DNA of 64,000 nucleotides from Pholiota molesta (Eukaryota > Basidiomycota > Agaricomycetes > Agaricales > Strophariaceae): positions 62,001-126,000 of the forward strand of contig JACGCK010000119.1 in NCBI GenBank assembly GCA_014925825.1. The letters run 5' to 3'. The notes beneath the pieces are model-generated. The model was not told where the DNA came from and did no database searches. It saw only the letters and a list, made by a program, of their open reading frames with translations. Of the stretch, positions 31,571 to 43,800 are shown in pieces; position 1 is the stretch's first letter; each line of letters begins with the position of its first letter. The position numbers were made by a program, and so were the translations under genes.

Positions 31571-34500
31571 AGATTAATGTATAGGTAAACAAGTATAATA
31601 CAGGGTACTCACCTTGCTCCTCATCATTGTCAGACATGCCAGTAGTCTGTGCGTGATGGTGGGGTATGATGTGGGAAGAGGGAAAGAGGGATAATCAAGT
31701 CGACACGAAAATTGGATTTCGACACGTAAGTCACATGATTGAGATGGGCCGGATTAGCCACATCCTTTTTTCCAACGTCGTACGAGCTTGAGGTACCAAC
31801 TCTGCTCATTATAATGGCTCATACATGTCTGGGATGCCACAAAAAGCTTAAAAGCAATCGCTCGTACTCTGGTCATATAGCTACTTGCCAAGCTTATCAG
31901 ATTAGACGAAGAAATGGACTCCGTGCAAGTGAAAACACAGAAATAGACACTGTTCCCACCAATGAAGATATTATTGAACCTCCTCCCGGCTCCGGCCGCT
32001 CCATTAGATATACCTGAAACACCTTGTTCATCACCAGCTCAAGCTGCTGAATTACCAGTACATAATGCCGTGAGTTTAATTTTCTAGTTCAAATTACAAG
32101 GGGCTGCGGGAATTAGAATCCCGGACCGGGGGCCGGTTAGTTAGTCCGGCCATAGGCCGGCCAAAAAAAAAAACTGACTACCCTCTGAATAGGTCCAAAT
32201 TTGGCTATTTTTACTCAATTTGACTTGTCTGATATGTCCCAGCATGCTTAGATTTACTGTAATGCTTAAGAAGGTAGTTGAAAGAGCATTTAGATGTCAA
32301 AGAGTTATGTTGGAGTGGGTGGCTTCAGCTTTCGAGCTATAAATAGTATAGATTCTCAACACATTCACTGTCAAGACCTAACAGGCGGATGTAAAATTGA
32401 GAGCAAATTGTTGGCCCCAGCTGTTGACCACAACGACGAGCACATTGACGATAATCTGGTACATGCAGTCATCGACACAGGTGAATTTCCTTGAAAATTT
32501 GAGTACATATACATTAGGACTAATCTACATTTCAGGTAATTGTGATTGATGCCGAAGGCTATGGAACCTGCCCAGATTGCCATGCACGAATACACTGTGG
32601 CTCGGTTGGTGCTGCAAATATCACAAAGCGTCATCTGGGAAGTCAGGTCTGCAAATCTACGAAGGCTAAGCAAGATGCAAAAGAAGTGGCATTGAAGAAG
32701 AAAAAGTCGCCATTACTCACAAGTTTTTTTGGACGAGCAAACAAACCTACTACAGTTCTCTCGACCATTCCGCGTTCTATGCCCATCCAAACACCTCCTC
32801 TGAAACCTAATACAGCTTTTCCAGCAAACCCTATTCCACCTTCGAACGTTTCACTCCCAAAACACATCCCTTTCCTCGAAAAACTACACTTCCTTATACA
32901 GCAACTACCGATGAGCATTCCCGAGGCCCTGGATTCCGATAATTTGGCTGTCTTGTCAGGCCATCCCGAGAATATTGATGATCCGAGCTTGGATGCCGAC
33001 GAACTCTGGGAGAATGTCCTGAATCAACTGTTGAAATCAGTATTTGGATGGGGAGCTCCAACCGAAAAAGACCTACAAAGTGTCATACGTCGTGGAAGGA
33101 AGGGCCTGGATGGCTTGTACAGCTTTGTCCGGTACTTTGTGGTCAAACGAGGGGTTAGTGAAGCGTTGTTTGAAGGAAAGCTTGACTATGTCATCGGCGC
33201 ACTAGAGAAGATGTGAGTCGGTTTTTGATTCCATATGTATAACATGCTTACTTTTTCAATAGAGTTGAAAACTCCACCATATCCAATAGTGTTCATCCAC
33301 AGGCACCTTGCAACGTCGCCGAAAAGCCCAATGTACAGATGGTCGAATCTGATGATGAGATTGAAGTTATCGAACAGCCACCAAGGCTCCGGAAGACAAA
33401 AATATCAGTCGATCTCTGCAAAGGGTATAAAATGGTACTTCCCGATGGAATGTCACCTTACACATCTTATCCCTTCGCCCTCCATGATATTCTTTCAATT
33501 CCATGGGTTCCACAGGCTTCCTGCGAAGGCAACCTAATCTTACGTGCGCGGATGTGTTCAGAGTGGATTGCAAAAGGCACTACGATGTGTCAGTCATGCC
33601 AGCAGATAGGATCAATGTCGACTCTCGATGGAATACTCACCCGGCTCGAAAGTGGAGTCCACGAAAATGCCACCTTTGCTTATCATGGCATCAGCGGGCT
33701 GCAAGAGCTACTTCGGCGGAAGAACGAGCTCATCGAATTTTACCGGCTTCATGGACTGAACCAGGCTAGGAAGTTGTTAGGGAAGGTGGCGGCATTGTCA
33801 GACCAGAAGAGATTGTTGATGGCGATATCGAGTGGCAAGGTGAAACGTGTTGATAGAGTGATTAGCATCGCTCTTCAGCAGAAAAAGGGTGTTCGGGGAA
33901 TTTTGGCCTCTGTCACAGCAGCTGCTCAAGGTTACTATCAGCCAAAGAGTTATACGGAAGAAGAGGACATGCGCGCTTTGCTGATATGGAAGCTTTCCGG
34001 CAACCGCGTTGCAGAAATCAACCATCGCTTGCAAGGCGCGCCCAGTGTGACATACCTTCGTACCCGATCCATTGTCCCACCTCTCATCCCTTCACCCGGC
34101 CAACCAAAGATTCAGGAAGTCCGAAAAAACGTCAAGGCTACCCTCGAAAGTGTCCTGGATGAAATCAATAGTGTGCGTACCGGAAAGGTTCTACACAGCG
34201 TCCTTATGTTCGACGAGCTTGCCACGGAAAAGAGGATTCGCTGGGACCCCAAAACCAACAACTTTCTAGGCATCTGTAGACAACATGCACATAAGACATC
34301 ATTGGAGTTTACCAATGAGGGTGATTTGACAGAGCTGTTTCGACACATTGACAGTGGTGCTGTGCATTATGCTGGCGAGGTGAGAGAAAGAAACAAGTTT
34401 GATCGCTTGATCACTCGTACTCATGATCTATTTTAGGCGACCATTGGCGCACTTGGAATTCTATGCAAAGATAATAGGATTTATCCTGGATGTCCTGTCC

Positions 34501-36774
34501 TTATATCGGGTGATTGCAAGAATGAAACTGGTCGCCAACACACAAAACTAATAACGACAACTCTTACCGGCGTTGACTCTGAGCAAAAATCCACAAAAAT
34601 CCGGACTGTTTCAATTTCGACTGACGGTGAAGCTCGATGAGGAGTGTCTGTCATCGAACTCACATTCAAAAAGGAGCTCTCTCCAGAATCCCCTATCTAC
34701 CCTATGCTTTCTCCACTCGTTTTCTTGAACCTTCATGTTGGGGATGATGACCTGACCTGTGATAAAGATTGGAAGCACGTCTTCAAACGTTTTCGTAACC
34801 TTTTCCTTCGGCAACGCGGGGTTGTTATCAAGGGATTTCGAATTACCCCAGATATTATTCGAGAGCATCTTCGATCTGAGGGAAAATCTGCTGATCATAT
34901 CCGGTCGTTATTCAATCCCGAAGACCAACAAGATGTCAAGCTTGCATTTGATATGCTAAAGGACATCTGGACACTCCCTCGTGTTCCCAGCAACTCGAAA
35001 CCAGGCTTCTCCGCAGCTCGAGAGGCACTTTGGATGCTTGGAAAACTCCTTTACCATATGGTCTTCCTGTATCTCTGCGTTGATCTCTCTCTCTCCGAGC
35101 AAATAGAACATCTCAGCGCTGCAGCCCATCTCGCCATTGCTCTATACAAACTCGGCGGAAAGGACTTCCTACCGACAAACCTTTACATTGATCTTATGCT
35201 TATGATCAAAAACGTCCTATTTTGTGTTGCGAAGGCGAAGGCGGATGATCCAAACGGGGAATTTTGGATTATACTACTAGGAACAGACCGCCTTGAAGAG
35301 CTTTTTGGAATCCTACGGACGATGATAGGAAACGATGCAAATTTGGACATACTACAACTTGTATCCCGGCTTTCGAGCACTACAGAAATATCCAATATAC
35401 TTGCGAAGTATCCTCAATGGGATCGTTCTCCTCGACGGCTCAAACTACCCACGCTTTCCCGACAGTCTACGGAGATTCCTAATAAAGCAGACCACATCAA
35501 ACCAGCGTCATGGCAGGGAAACGTCAAGGTGAAGGATGTGTCTCTTCAAACATCTTGGAACCGTGGCCGTAAACTGGTGGAAGATGAATGCGAGGACTTG
35601 CATGCATTCTTGCTGACCTTGAGAAGGACAGCGACGTTGACATACTTGCACCCTTTGGAACACTGCTTTTCGATATCCCTCAGGCGGCAGATGAAACCGA
35701 TGAGAGTCAGGAAGTATCATTAGTGACAACGGCACCTACAGACATGGCCACCACTGACGCACCAGATAGCGAACCTGCACCAGAAGGTGCACCATATACC
35801 GAAGCCGCGGAACTCCGGATCGAGGTTGAAGAGGCATTCGCGGAGTTGATTGATCCACACGGACCACAACCAGATGCCCAGGGCACCGACTCCGATGACG
35901 AGATGGCTAGACCACCCCCAGAAACCCAAGGCATCGACCATAAAGTCTTTTTTGAGGGGAAAAAGGTGCTGAAGGCGCGAGCAATCACTTTGTTCAGCAA
36001 GTATCGAAAGCGAGTGAGCTCGACAGATCGTCTTCGTCGTGTATAGTGATCCGCACGGGTTTGCCGACCCGCGGCGGGTCGTACCCAAGGGTACAACGGG
36101 TAGGGGTACGGGTCAAGCATGTCGGACCCTCGCCAAACCCGTACCCGCCGGGCGGGTTTGCGGGTATGGCAATCCTAGCGCGATGCGTCTCGACGCCGCA
36201 CAGCGCTGCATATGCAGCGCTGATTGTACGTGTAGACGGTGTGTGCGAGGGTGCCATATCCTCGCGTCCTTGTCGCACGTCATCCACGTCGTCCGCGTGG
36301 CACTGTCATCCGCGTCATCGACCCCAACGCCTGTCGTCCGTGCGCGTCGCATCCTCGTCCATGTCGCCAATCAGCCGCGTCGCCCACTGGCTGCATTGCG
36401 TTGTCCTCGCCGTCCGCCGTCGTCCGCATCGCCCATCGACCACATCGCCCGTCGTCCGCATCGTCTCGCCAGCCGTATCGCCTGTCATCCACGCGCGTCG
36501 CGTTTTCATCCACGTTGCCCGTCGCCTGCATTGTGGAGGCGGCGTGCACGCACGCCCGTTGCCGCCTCATCGTGGTGACGTGGCAGCACGCACGGATCAG
36601 CTGCGGAGCGGGGGCGGGAATCCCGGAAGCTGTGGGGAGGGAATGGGTGTCAGTGGCGAGCGAGGATGAAGGGCGTAGGGGACATACCTGGTGGGTCTCC
36701 CGCTCCCGGGTCTCCCCTTCCATGTCCTACACCCCTTCGTCCGTCGTCGTGGCGCATGAGCAAGCCCAGCGATG

Positions 36775-36899
36775 TGGCGGGGTTGCATCGTCGCGTCGTT
36801 GCGCCGTCGTTGCGTCGTTGCGCCATCGTTGGGTCATTGCGTCTTTGCGCTGTCGTCGCTTCGTCGCATTGTTGTGCCGTCGCGTCTTGGCGCCGTCGT
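36775..36899. repeat. Low-complexity CGTCGTTGCG repeats
   Basis: Irregular tandem copies of GTTGCGTCGTTGCGCCGTCG inside the 2.15-kb hAT-like element, up to the edge of the nested element. Confidence 0.6.
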
Positions 36900-37841
36900 T
36901 AGTGCTTGGAAGTCCGGTCTCAAGACTGGAAAAAAACCGGGACTGGACCGGAACTGAACCGGAAATGACCGGAAAATTGATGGACCGGAAAAGACCGAGA
37001 CCGCGGTCCGGTCCACGGTCCAACAGGTTTGAAAAAACAGATGGACCGATCAAAAACCGGTCTGGACCGGTCCCAACCGGTCTTTGGCCGTGAAAATTTG
37101 TAGGCTATTAAAACGTTAAAATTCCTTTCGAATGATGCCCAAATCATATTTTTAGCATAAGAATTAACAAAGTTATTAATAGTTTCGTTTGAGTAATTAC
37201 TTTGGGCGTCTAAAAACGCTTTTAGCCGCAGTGCAAACGTTAATGGGTCGTACCTTTTGCAAACTTAAATATAAATAGAGGACATATAGATCTACAGGAT
37301 GCAATTTAAACCTTAATATTTGAAAAACATTTGGTTGAGCTATAGCAATATCAATGTTTTCTACTCTTTTTGACTACTTCAAAGACGCTTTTGCCTATGC
37401 TTCGTTCAGTATAGACATCGCCCTTTCGCAAATTGGGATACAGTTAGATATTGAAATTACCTTTTTAACAAACATAGAATCATAATATATGGTAAAGAAT
37501 TGATTGAGATATCACAAAATGCGCTCAACCACTGCATTAGCTAGTATTTTAATTGTTTCTCACTCAATTCTCCACCGATTTTCATATTTTTTGAAGCACT
37601 ACATACTACATAGAGTATTCTACCTAACTATTACCAGTCTGGACCGGTCTCTGACCGGTTGAGACCGGTTTGGACCGTAACCGGTCATAACCGGTCTTTG
37701 AACCGATTGAGACCGCAAAAGACCGGTTCAAGTCAGTCCAGTCCGGTTTTTTGCAGTCTTCGAAAACTGGAAGACCGGTCTCGGTCTCGGTCTTGCCAAA
37801 TATGGGCAAAAAACCGGACTGGACCGGACTTTCAAGCACTA
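36900..37841. mobile_element. hAT-like non-autonomous element, 942 bp, nested
   Basis: Inverted ends TAGTGCTTGGAAGTCCGGTC and TAGTGCTTGAAAGTCCGGTC (one mismatch in 20) with exact 8-bp duplications GCCGTCGT (36892-36899 and 37842-37849). Both ends are packed with GACCGGT/ACCGGTC motifs; the middle (37090-37630) is AT-rich and non-coding. It is inserted in the GC-rich part of the larger hAT-like element. Confidence 0.9.
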
Positions 37842-40800
37842 GCCGTCGTGGCGTTGCTCGCCTTGGTCGGGTAAGTCGTCCAGCATGTTGACGCGCATCA
37901 GCGACGAGATCGGATGGGTGAGGGCACTGCGCAGAACGACGGCGGGCTGGAGAGGATGGCATGAGCCAGTAGGAAATGGTGATTGGAGCAAAAGCTGAAC
38001 TGTGAGACGCGGATTGATGGGCCGGCCCGTCATGCCGACGGGTAAACCCGCGATCCCTGGCTGACCCGCCGTACCCCCCTAACCCTCCACCCGTACCCGC
38101 GAAAAACCGTACCCGTGCGTACGGGTACGGTTTTTCGCGGGTAGGGTACGGGTAGCACTTTTGGCACCCGCGGGTTACCCGTGCCGATCACTAGTCGTGT
38201 ACAGGACATTGATCGACACATCCAAAACAAAACTGTTAGCCTCTCGAATGCATCACCCTCGCTGTCTGGACCTACCGACGAGGCCGATATCCTCATGATC
38301 TCAGACCCTGTCGCAACTCTTGTCTCGTCTGACAGGAAAATTTGGCTATGCATTGGAGAGATTAGTAGTCTCAAGATTGATGGCAATGCAGTGTCTTACC
38401 TGAGCCTGGACATGCTCACCGAAGAGACAGTCACGGTATCTTATCAAGTCCTTGGTTTACGACCTGCAAATTCTGATGATGACCCGGATATGATCCATGA
38501 CTGGAGGACCTATTGGATGGACGAACACTCGTTTTCGATTCCAGGACGGCTGATACAACCTTTGAATCCATCAATGTCGAAAGCGCATAAGCTCGGGCAG
38601 AATCCCTGGTATCTTTTCCAAAGTACTGTCCTCGTTGCATTAGCGGCTAGTTTTATGGAACAGCTTTCGAATTCGCACCTCAAGAATGTGCCAAGGCTGG
38701 CAGCAAGTAATGAATATCCCTATCGTGAACGTTCCGGTGAGTCGATTTTGATTCATTTGAATCATTGATGGACTCACTTCATTGATACGTGTCAGGCAAC
38801 GCATGTTTTATTGTAAGCGACAATCTGAACCTGGCAGATCTGGGCAGTGCAGACTGTCCGCGATGCTCGCCGGCTGTAGCATTGGACCTATCTCAAGGTC
38901 AGCGCGTGCTAGAGCATATAGGCGCGCACATTCTCCATGAACCCACCGTTCTTCACTCGAGTATGCCTCTCTGTGGGTTGTGCTTGCATCCAGCACCACT
39001 CTGCCAGATGTTCTTGAAGAAAGGAAAAGGTAGCCATGCAAGCCTTACGATTGATCCCGACATGTCAAAAGGATGTCTGATGAAAGTGAAGTTCTCGTAC
39101 CGTGTTGCATCCGAGTCCACCAATGCGTCTCCCTGCTCCAATGTCCCTATTCAGTGTCCCCGCTGTAGCACGACCGATCCCGCAATCTGGAAATATTTTC
39201 TGCGAGTCCATTTTCTAGAGAAACACAAGGACGCACCACTAAAGAAATACGAAGACCTTTGGAAGCTTTCAGACTTTGAAAAGGCCGAGATGAAGCGCAT
39301 TTGGGCTAGGCGCAGCCATGTGGTTGTTAAGCGTACCAAAAAGGCAGGGAATGTATCGGTGGTCGTGTCTGAAGATCATCGAGCCCAGATCCCTAGAAGG
39401 CATGTCAACGGTTTTGTTCAGGCTTCGAAAAAGGGTGTACTGATAGAACTTGGATTAGTAATGACATTCCTGAAGTCGTCGATGGCGAAACAGATACCTT
39501 AGCTGCAGAAATCAGTGAGAAACCCTTACCGCCAACGGTAGCGGCAGGATTTGGTCTGCCAGCAGGCGAGGCGCCGGATGAGTTCACTGTTGACGGCGGC
39601 GGTAGTATCATCGACAACGCGATGTTAGCATTGCCGCCGAGTATCATGGATGAGATCGCAGAGGAGACGCTGCGTGAAACGGTGGGCTGGGACAAGGAAA
39701 GGGACAATTCGGAAGAAGTGGCGGCCTCAGTGGGAAATTCTGAGGTGTATGGGAATTCCGCAGTAGGCAATGCGGATAACCGCACTGACAACGTGAGTTT
39801 TTACATAATTGAAAAACTGAAAAGACTCACAGAAACTTCAAATGGCTACAGGCGAGCTCTCGAGCTTCTGCGCCATCTGCAGAAGAAGAGAATGAGCAGA
39901 ATATCATTAACGTTTCTCAGAATCACGGACTGAAATCATCCAAGATGTTATCAGCACACCAACGGTTGATTTGCCTATCGAGCCGTCGACGGGTGGTCGT
40001 TCCAAGCGTAAGCGCATTCCAAAGCAGACGGGGATCGACGCATTGAACGGCTGCCTATGCGGTCAAGTTCTGGATTCGACGCTAGAAGGAATAGTCAGGT
40101 GCAAGGTTTCTGGATGTGAAACACAATGGGTAGGTACTTACTGGTGCAATCCTGGCTATAATTCTGACCAAAAATGTTCTGATTTGCTTCCAGTATCATC
40201 TTCAATGTGTTTCCTTGGAGTTGGCGCCGAGATACTGGGTATGCGAGGCTTGTGAGGCATCGGGAGGAGGTCGCGGTGGCAAGCGCCCGAACCGTTCGCA
40301 CTGAGTGACGTCATATTACTATATTTGGACATTCACGTGACTAGTCAGTTAGTTAGTCCAAGTAGAGGCCACTGAAAAAGAAAAACCGACCCCAGGTCAG
40401 GTTTTTTAATACCCGCAGCCCCTTGTCAAATTATTCCTATAATCTTTTAATTTTATGTGGTACTTGATCGATGATTTCTCTGCTTTTTATAGAATGACAC
40501 AAGCTCTAGGTATCCAAAATGCCAATGACGGGCTCCAACACGATATCGGAAAAGCCCATCACCAGCTGTAGCATTACCCGAGCCTCCTACCTTGGCTGTT
40601 GAAGAGGATAACTCAGGACTGCATAACGAGTCACCAGCCGAGGACTATGATGATAATCGCTTGATAATCGCAGCAATATGACGGCTTCGGATACTCTGGA
40701 GTTCATAACTCAACCCAATAGCTACGGTGTCTATAGGTCATACAAAAGGATTGAACCCACATTTATTCCCAATGACTCCGAACCAACTCTAAACTCCAAA

Positions 40801-43800
40801 ACACTGCCTTCATTTGTTTCTAATGTGACCGTACCTGCACCATCCAACAATTCACGACCCGAAGTTCGACTCTCGACAACGAAGGAGCTTTTGATGGGGT
40901 GGCTATACAATGGGACCAACATAAAGTCATTTACAGATCTGAACAGTCTCGTTCATAATGTCCTCCTACACCCTGATTTTCACTTGGAGGACCTTACTGG
41001 GTTTGACGCTGCCAAAGAAGCCAAAAATCTTGATGGGTACAATCAAAATCCTCGCTCAACCTTGATTCCAGATGATGGATGGATCGAGACATCTGTTCCA
41101 ATCTCCTTTCCACCACCAGATCATGGATCACATGGCCCGGAGAGCAAAGCGCTTCAGTATGATGTTCAGGGGCTATTCTACCGCAAACCTGTGGAGGTTA
41201 TCAAGGCCGCATTTACGGAAGAAGGTGCCGCTCACTTTCATCTATCGCCTTTTGAAGAGTATTGGACGCCATCGGAAGACTCTGAGCCCGAGCGCTTGTA
41301 TTCTGAGATTTACAACTCAGATGCCTTTCTCAACGAACAAGCTAAAATTAATTCTCAGCCTCGCCCTGACTGTGATCTGGAGGCTGTTATTGCACCGCTA
41401 CTTCTCTGGTCAGATTCTACTCACCTCGCAACATTCGGAACTGCATCGCTGTGGCCTGTCTATTTATATCTGGGGAATCAAACAAAGTATTCGCGTTGTA
41501 AGCCTACCGCGTTTGCTGCGCATCACTTAGCGTATATTCCTGAGGTTTGTGCTTTGTTACCTCATATCTCTATTGAATTCTCTGATATATATATTGACAG
41601 CTTGACGATGCGATACAAGATTTCTATATGAAAGAGTTTGGGAAACCAGCTACTGCAGAAGTTCTTACACATTTGCGGCGCGTGCTTATGCAGGAAATCT
41701 GGAGACTAATATTAGATGATGACTTTACGGATGCCTATGTAAACGGAATTATCATCGAGTTTCCTGACGGAATTCGAAGACGTCTTTTTCTCCGGATATT
41801 TATCTATGCTGCAGATTACCCTGAAAAGTAAGTTCGCCTTTCTTGTGCATGATATATACTTATACAGTGTTGTAGAGTCATTCTCGCATGCATCAAGATA
41901 TGGGTAATCATCCATGTCCCCGCTGTCTTATCGAGAAATGTGACATCCACAAAATGGGATCCAAACACGATTTTGCACGTCGTCTGAAGCTTTCACGGTT
42001 TGACAACGAGTACCAACAGTACGACATTGAAAAAGCTCGTCAATGGATTTATAGCAAGGGTATAAAGATTGGCTCAACTGCAATTCAAAACTTACTCGGT
42101 TCTAAATCATTGACACCAACACGAGTAAGTGATAAGATTTAACATTATACCAAATGACTTATGCCTAAATTCATATTATAGAACGCCTTTTTGGACAAGT
42201 TGGGACCACACGGTTTCAACTTTTACGATATGTTTTGCCCTGATCTAATGCATGAATTCGAACTTGGAGTCTGGAAAGCGACGATTATACATCTGGTACG
42301 GATTCTATATGCACAAGGTGGTGATGGCATTCAACTTCTCAATCAAAGGTACATATCTGCTTGACTACTTTGGATATCTGATTTACAGAGTCATTGATTA
42401 GATACCGCCAAATTCCAACATTTGGACGTGATACGATACGTAAATTCAATAATAATGTATCCGGAATGAAGAAGCTTGCTGCGAGAGACTTTGAGGATCT
42501 CCTCCAGGTGTGTCAATGCTCGTTATAGAATCCTATAGGCTATAGCTTAATAAAATTTGAATATATTAGTGCGCTATACCCGCTTTCGAGGGTCTCTTTG
42601 ACCGCGAAAAAACAATAAAATCATTATGGATCTTCTGTTTGAGCTTGCAACGTGGCATGCTCTTGCTAAACTCCGTCTTCACACAGAGACGACAATCCGA
42701 GATCTTGAGAGATCAACAGCGCGTCTGGGTTCAGCTTTGCGTAACTTTCGCTCTGACGTATGTGATAAATTTCTGACAAAAGAATTACCCTCAGAGGAGG
42801 CGGCGAGAGGGAGGCGTAAAGCGGCCTTGGCTGCGAAAAAAGCCAAAGCAGGAGTGGCATCTGCCATTAAATCCAAGGGAAAAGAAAAGGCATCAGATGG
42901 CGAACGTCGACAACGAAAATTCAACCTAGAGACCTACAAGCTGCACGCACTCGGCGATTACCCGCGTTATATTCGACTTTTTGGAACAACAGATAATTTT
43001 AGCACTCAGACGGTGATGTCTAGTTATCTTCTTATTAAAAAAGTCTTTACTAATATATGAATTCTGATTATTAGGGAGAACTTGAACACCGACGTGCAAA
43101 AAGGTTCTATCCCCGATCACACAAAGGTAAATTCAAGATCGGTATCGCAAAACACACCCGCCGCGAACGAATTCTACACAATCTTGGTACCTATCAGAAC
43201 CGAAAATCCAACCAACCACCTACCAAACAGCGTCGTCTCAACAACAAGAAGATATCAAATGCAAATGGAGTAATCCTTCCCTTTCATGAAGTTGAAGAAA
43301 TGCCTGCTCACTCGCCAAATGATCATTATGAGATGTCCCATGAGACGCGAAATCCTCTTACCCTTTCCACATGGCTTGGTGATAATGAAGACGATCCGGC
43401 TTTGATAGTAATGTTTTATTTCATATGTTTTCTAATGATTAACTGAACTGATTATCTATTTCAGGGCTTCTATGACACGATGCGAGACCATCTCTTAGGG
43501 CGCATCCTTAACCGTGGAAAAGAATGGGATGGTGACGACAAACCATTCACAGATGCTGAACGTACAGCAGTTCGCATCGTGGGCGGACGTATCTATCGTC
43601 ACAAGGTGATACGTGTCAACTATACCACTTATGACATGCAGCGCGACCAGGATTCCTTGAATCCCCGTACCCATGCGAATATTATGTTGATGTCGCGGGA
43701 CGACAGCGAGCACCCCTACTGGTACGCACGGATCGTCGGTATTTTCCATGCTGTTGTTCAACACCCGAGCATGACGGAGGCGGCTACCATGGATTTTCTC

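Larger units (their letters stand above)
28957..31637 (-). pseudogene. DUF6698-like gene with transposon insertions
   Basis: The minus-strand gene starts MSDNDEEQ at 31637, followed by an intron that now holds a transposon end (31230-31570). The family core follows in exons. Visible blocks are HKDFREVIEAFRTKPESL (31110), DTNAMKFSIISYLPLDPDKD (30920), SKRGWNHIWTARFLAP (30820), RAKNLPSFLYEEGTVY (30640), KGLFRGHVVIRV (30570), LIFTGESSAFTGHRS (30470), VLEHWSNMDSYFDIEKFFKL (30270) and RWAANTLDFLTK (30200). An in-frame TGA lies near 30398 (after AELHGM). The last exon, ending PKIKCGYVRKGTAVSKKKK at 28957, is split by a MITE. DUF6698 proteins are abundant in basidiomycetes with unknown function; the assignment is from memory of conserved motifs. 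Confidence 0.65.
36044..38193. mobile_element. hAT-like non-autonomous element, 2150 bp
   Basis: Inverted ends TAGTGATCCGCACGGGT and TAGTGATCGGCACGGGT (one mismatch) with exact 8-bp duplications GTCGTGTA (36036-36043 and 38194-38201). Counting one duplication, the surrounding transposase frame reads on (LRRV then QDIDRHIQNK), so the insertion site is precise. Subterminal regions hold many GGGTACGGGT-like repeats and a perfect 17-bp-arm hairpin at 38099-38138. No transposase frame is seen. It is very GC-rich apart from the nested element. Confidence 0.9.
32294..40304 (+). pseudogene. P-element/THAP9-like transposase with zinc finger and PHD finger
   Basis: Exons: first about 32294-32458 (start uncertain), 32536-33212, 33263-34379, 34437 onward (interrupted by hAT 36044-38193), about 38194-38735, about 38797-39500, then smaller exons to 40129 and 40194-40304. 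N-terminal CX2C..HX5C finger (CPDCHARIHCG to HLGSQVC). Core motifs: MFDELATEKRIRWD (D codon 34212-34214), STDGEAR (D codon 34623-34625), DWKHVFKRFRN (34767-34799) and DRLEELFGILRTMIGNDANLD (from 35286). These resemble P-element/THAP9 RNase-H-like motifs; that is my inference. C-terminal C2H2-like finger (39155-39225) and a C4HC3 PHD finger (40052-40253). Broken by TGA at 34638-34640, by shifts near 35610, 39430 and 39950, and by the hAT insertion. Confidence 0.75.
32097..40425 (+). mobile_element. 8.3-kb DNA transposon with P-element-like transposase
   Basis: 8329 bp with inverted ends CAAGGGGCTGCGGG at both termini and exact 8-bp duplications TCAAATTA (32089-32096 and 40426-40433). The left subterminal region has CCGGTTAGTTAGTCCGGCC. 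The right end on the minus strand has GACCTGGGGTCGG, a T-rich tract and GGACTAACTAACTGACTAG. It inserted in intron 1 of the Plavaka transposase. It contains one transposase-like gene and a 2.15-kb hAT-like insertion. An 8-bp duplication fits the P, hAT and KDZ superfamilies; the transposase motifs favour P. Confidence 0.85.

Noticed and set aside
31638..31813. Terminal inverted repeat of the Plavaka element
   Set aside because: No stretch here matched the region after 44553 convincingly, so the borders are left open.
36239..37093. Plus-strand frame of 284 codons
   Set aside because: Crosses the border of the nested hAT-like element and consists of simple CGTCG-type repeats; not a gene.
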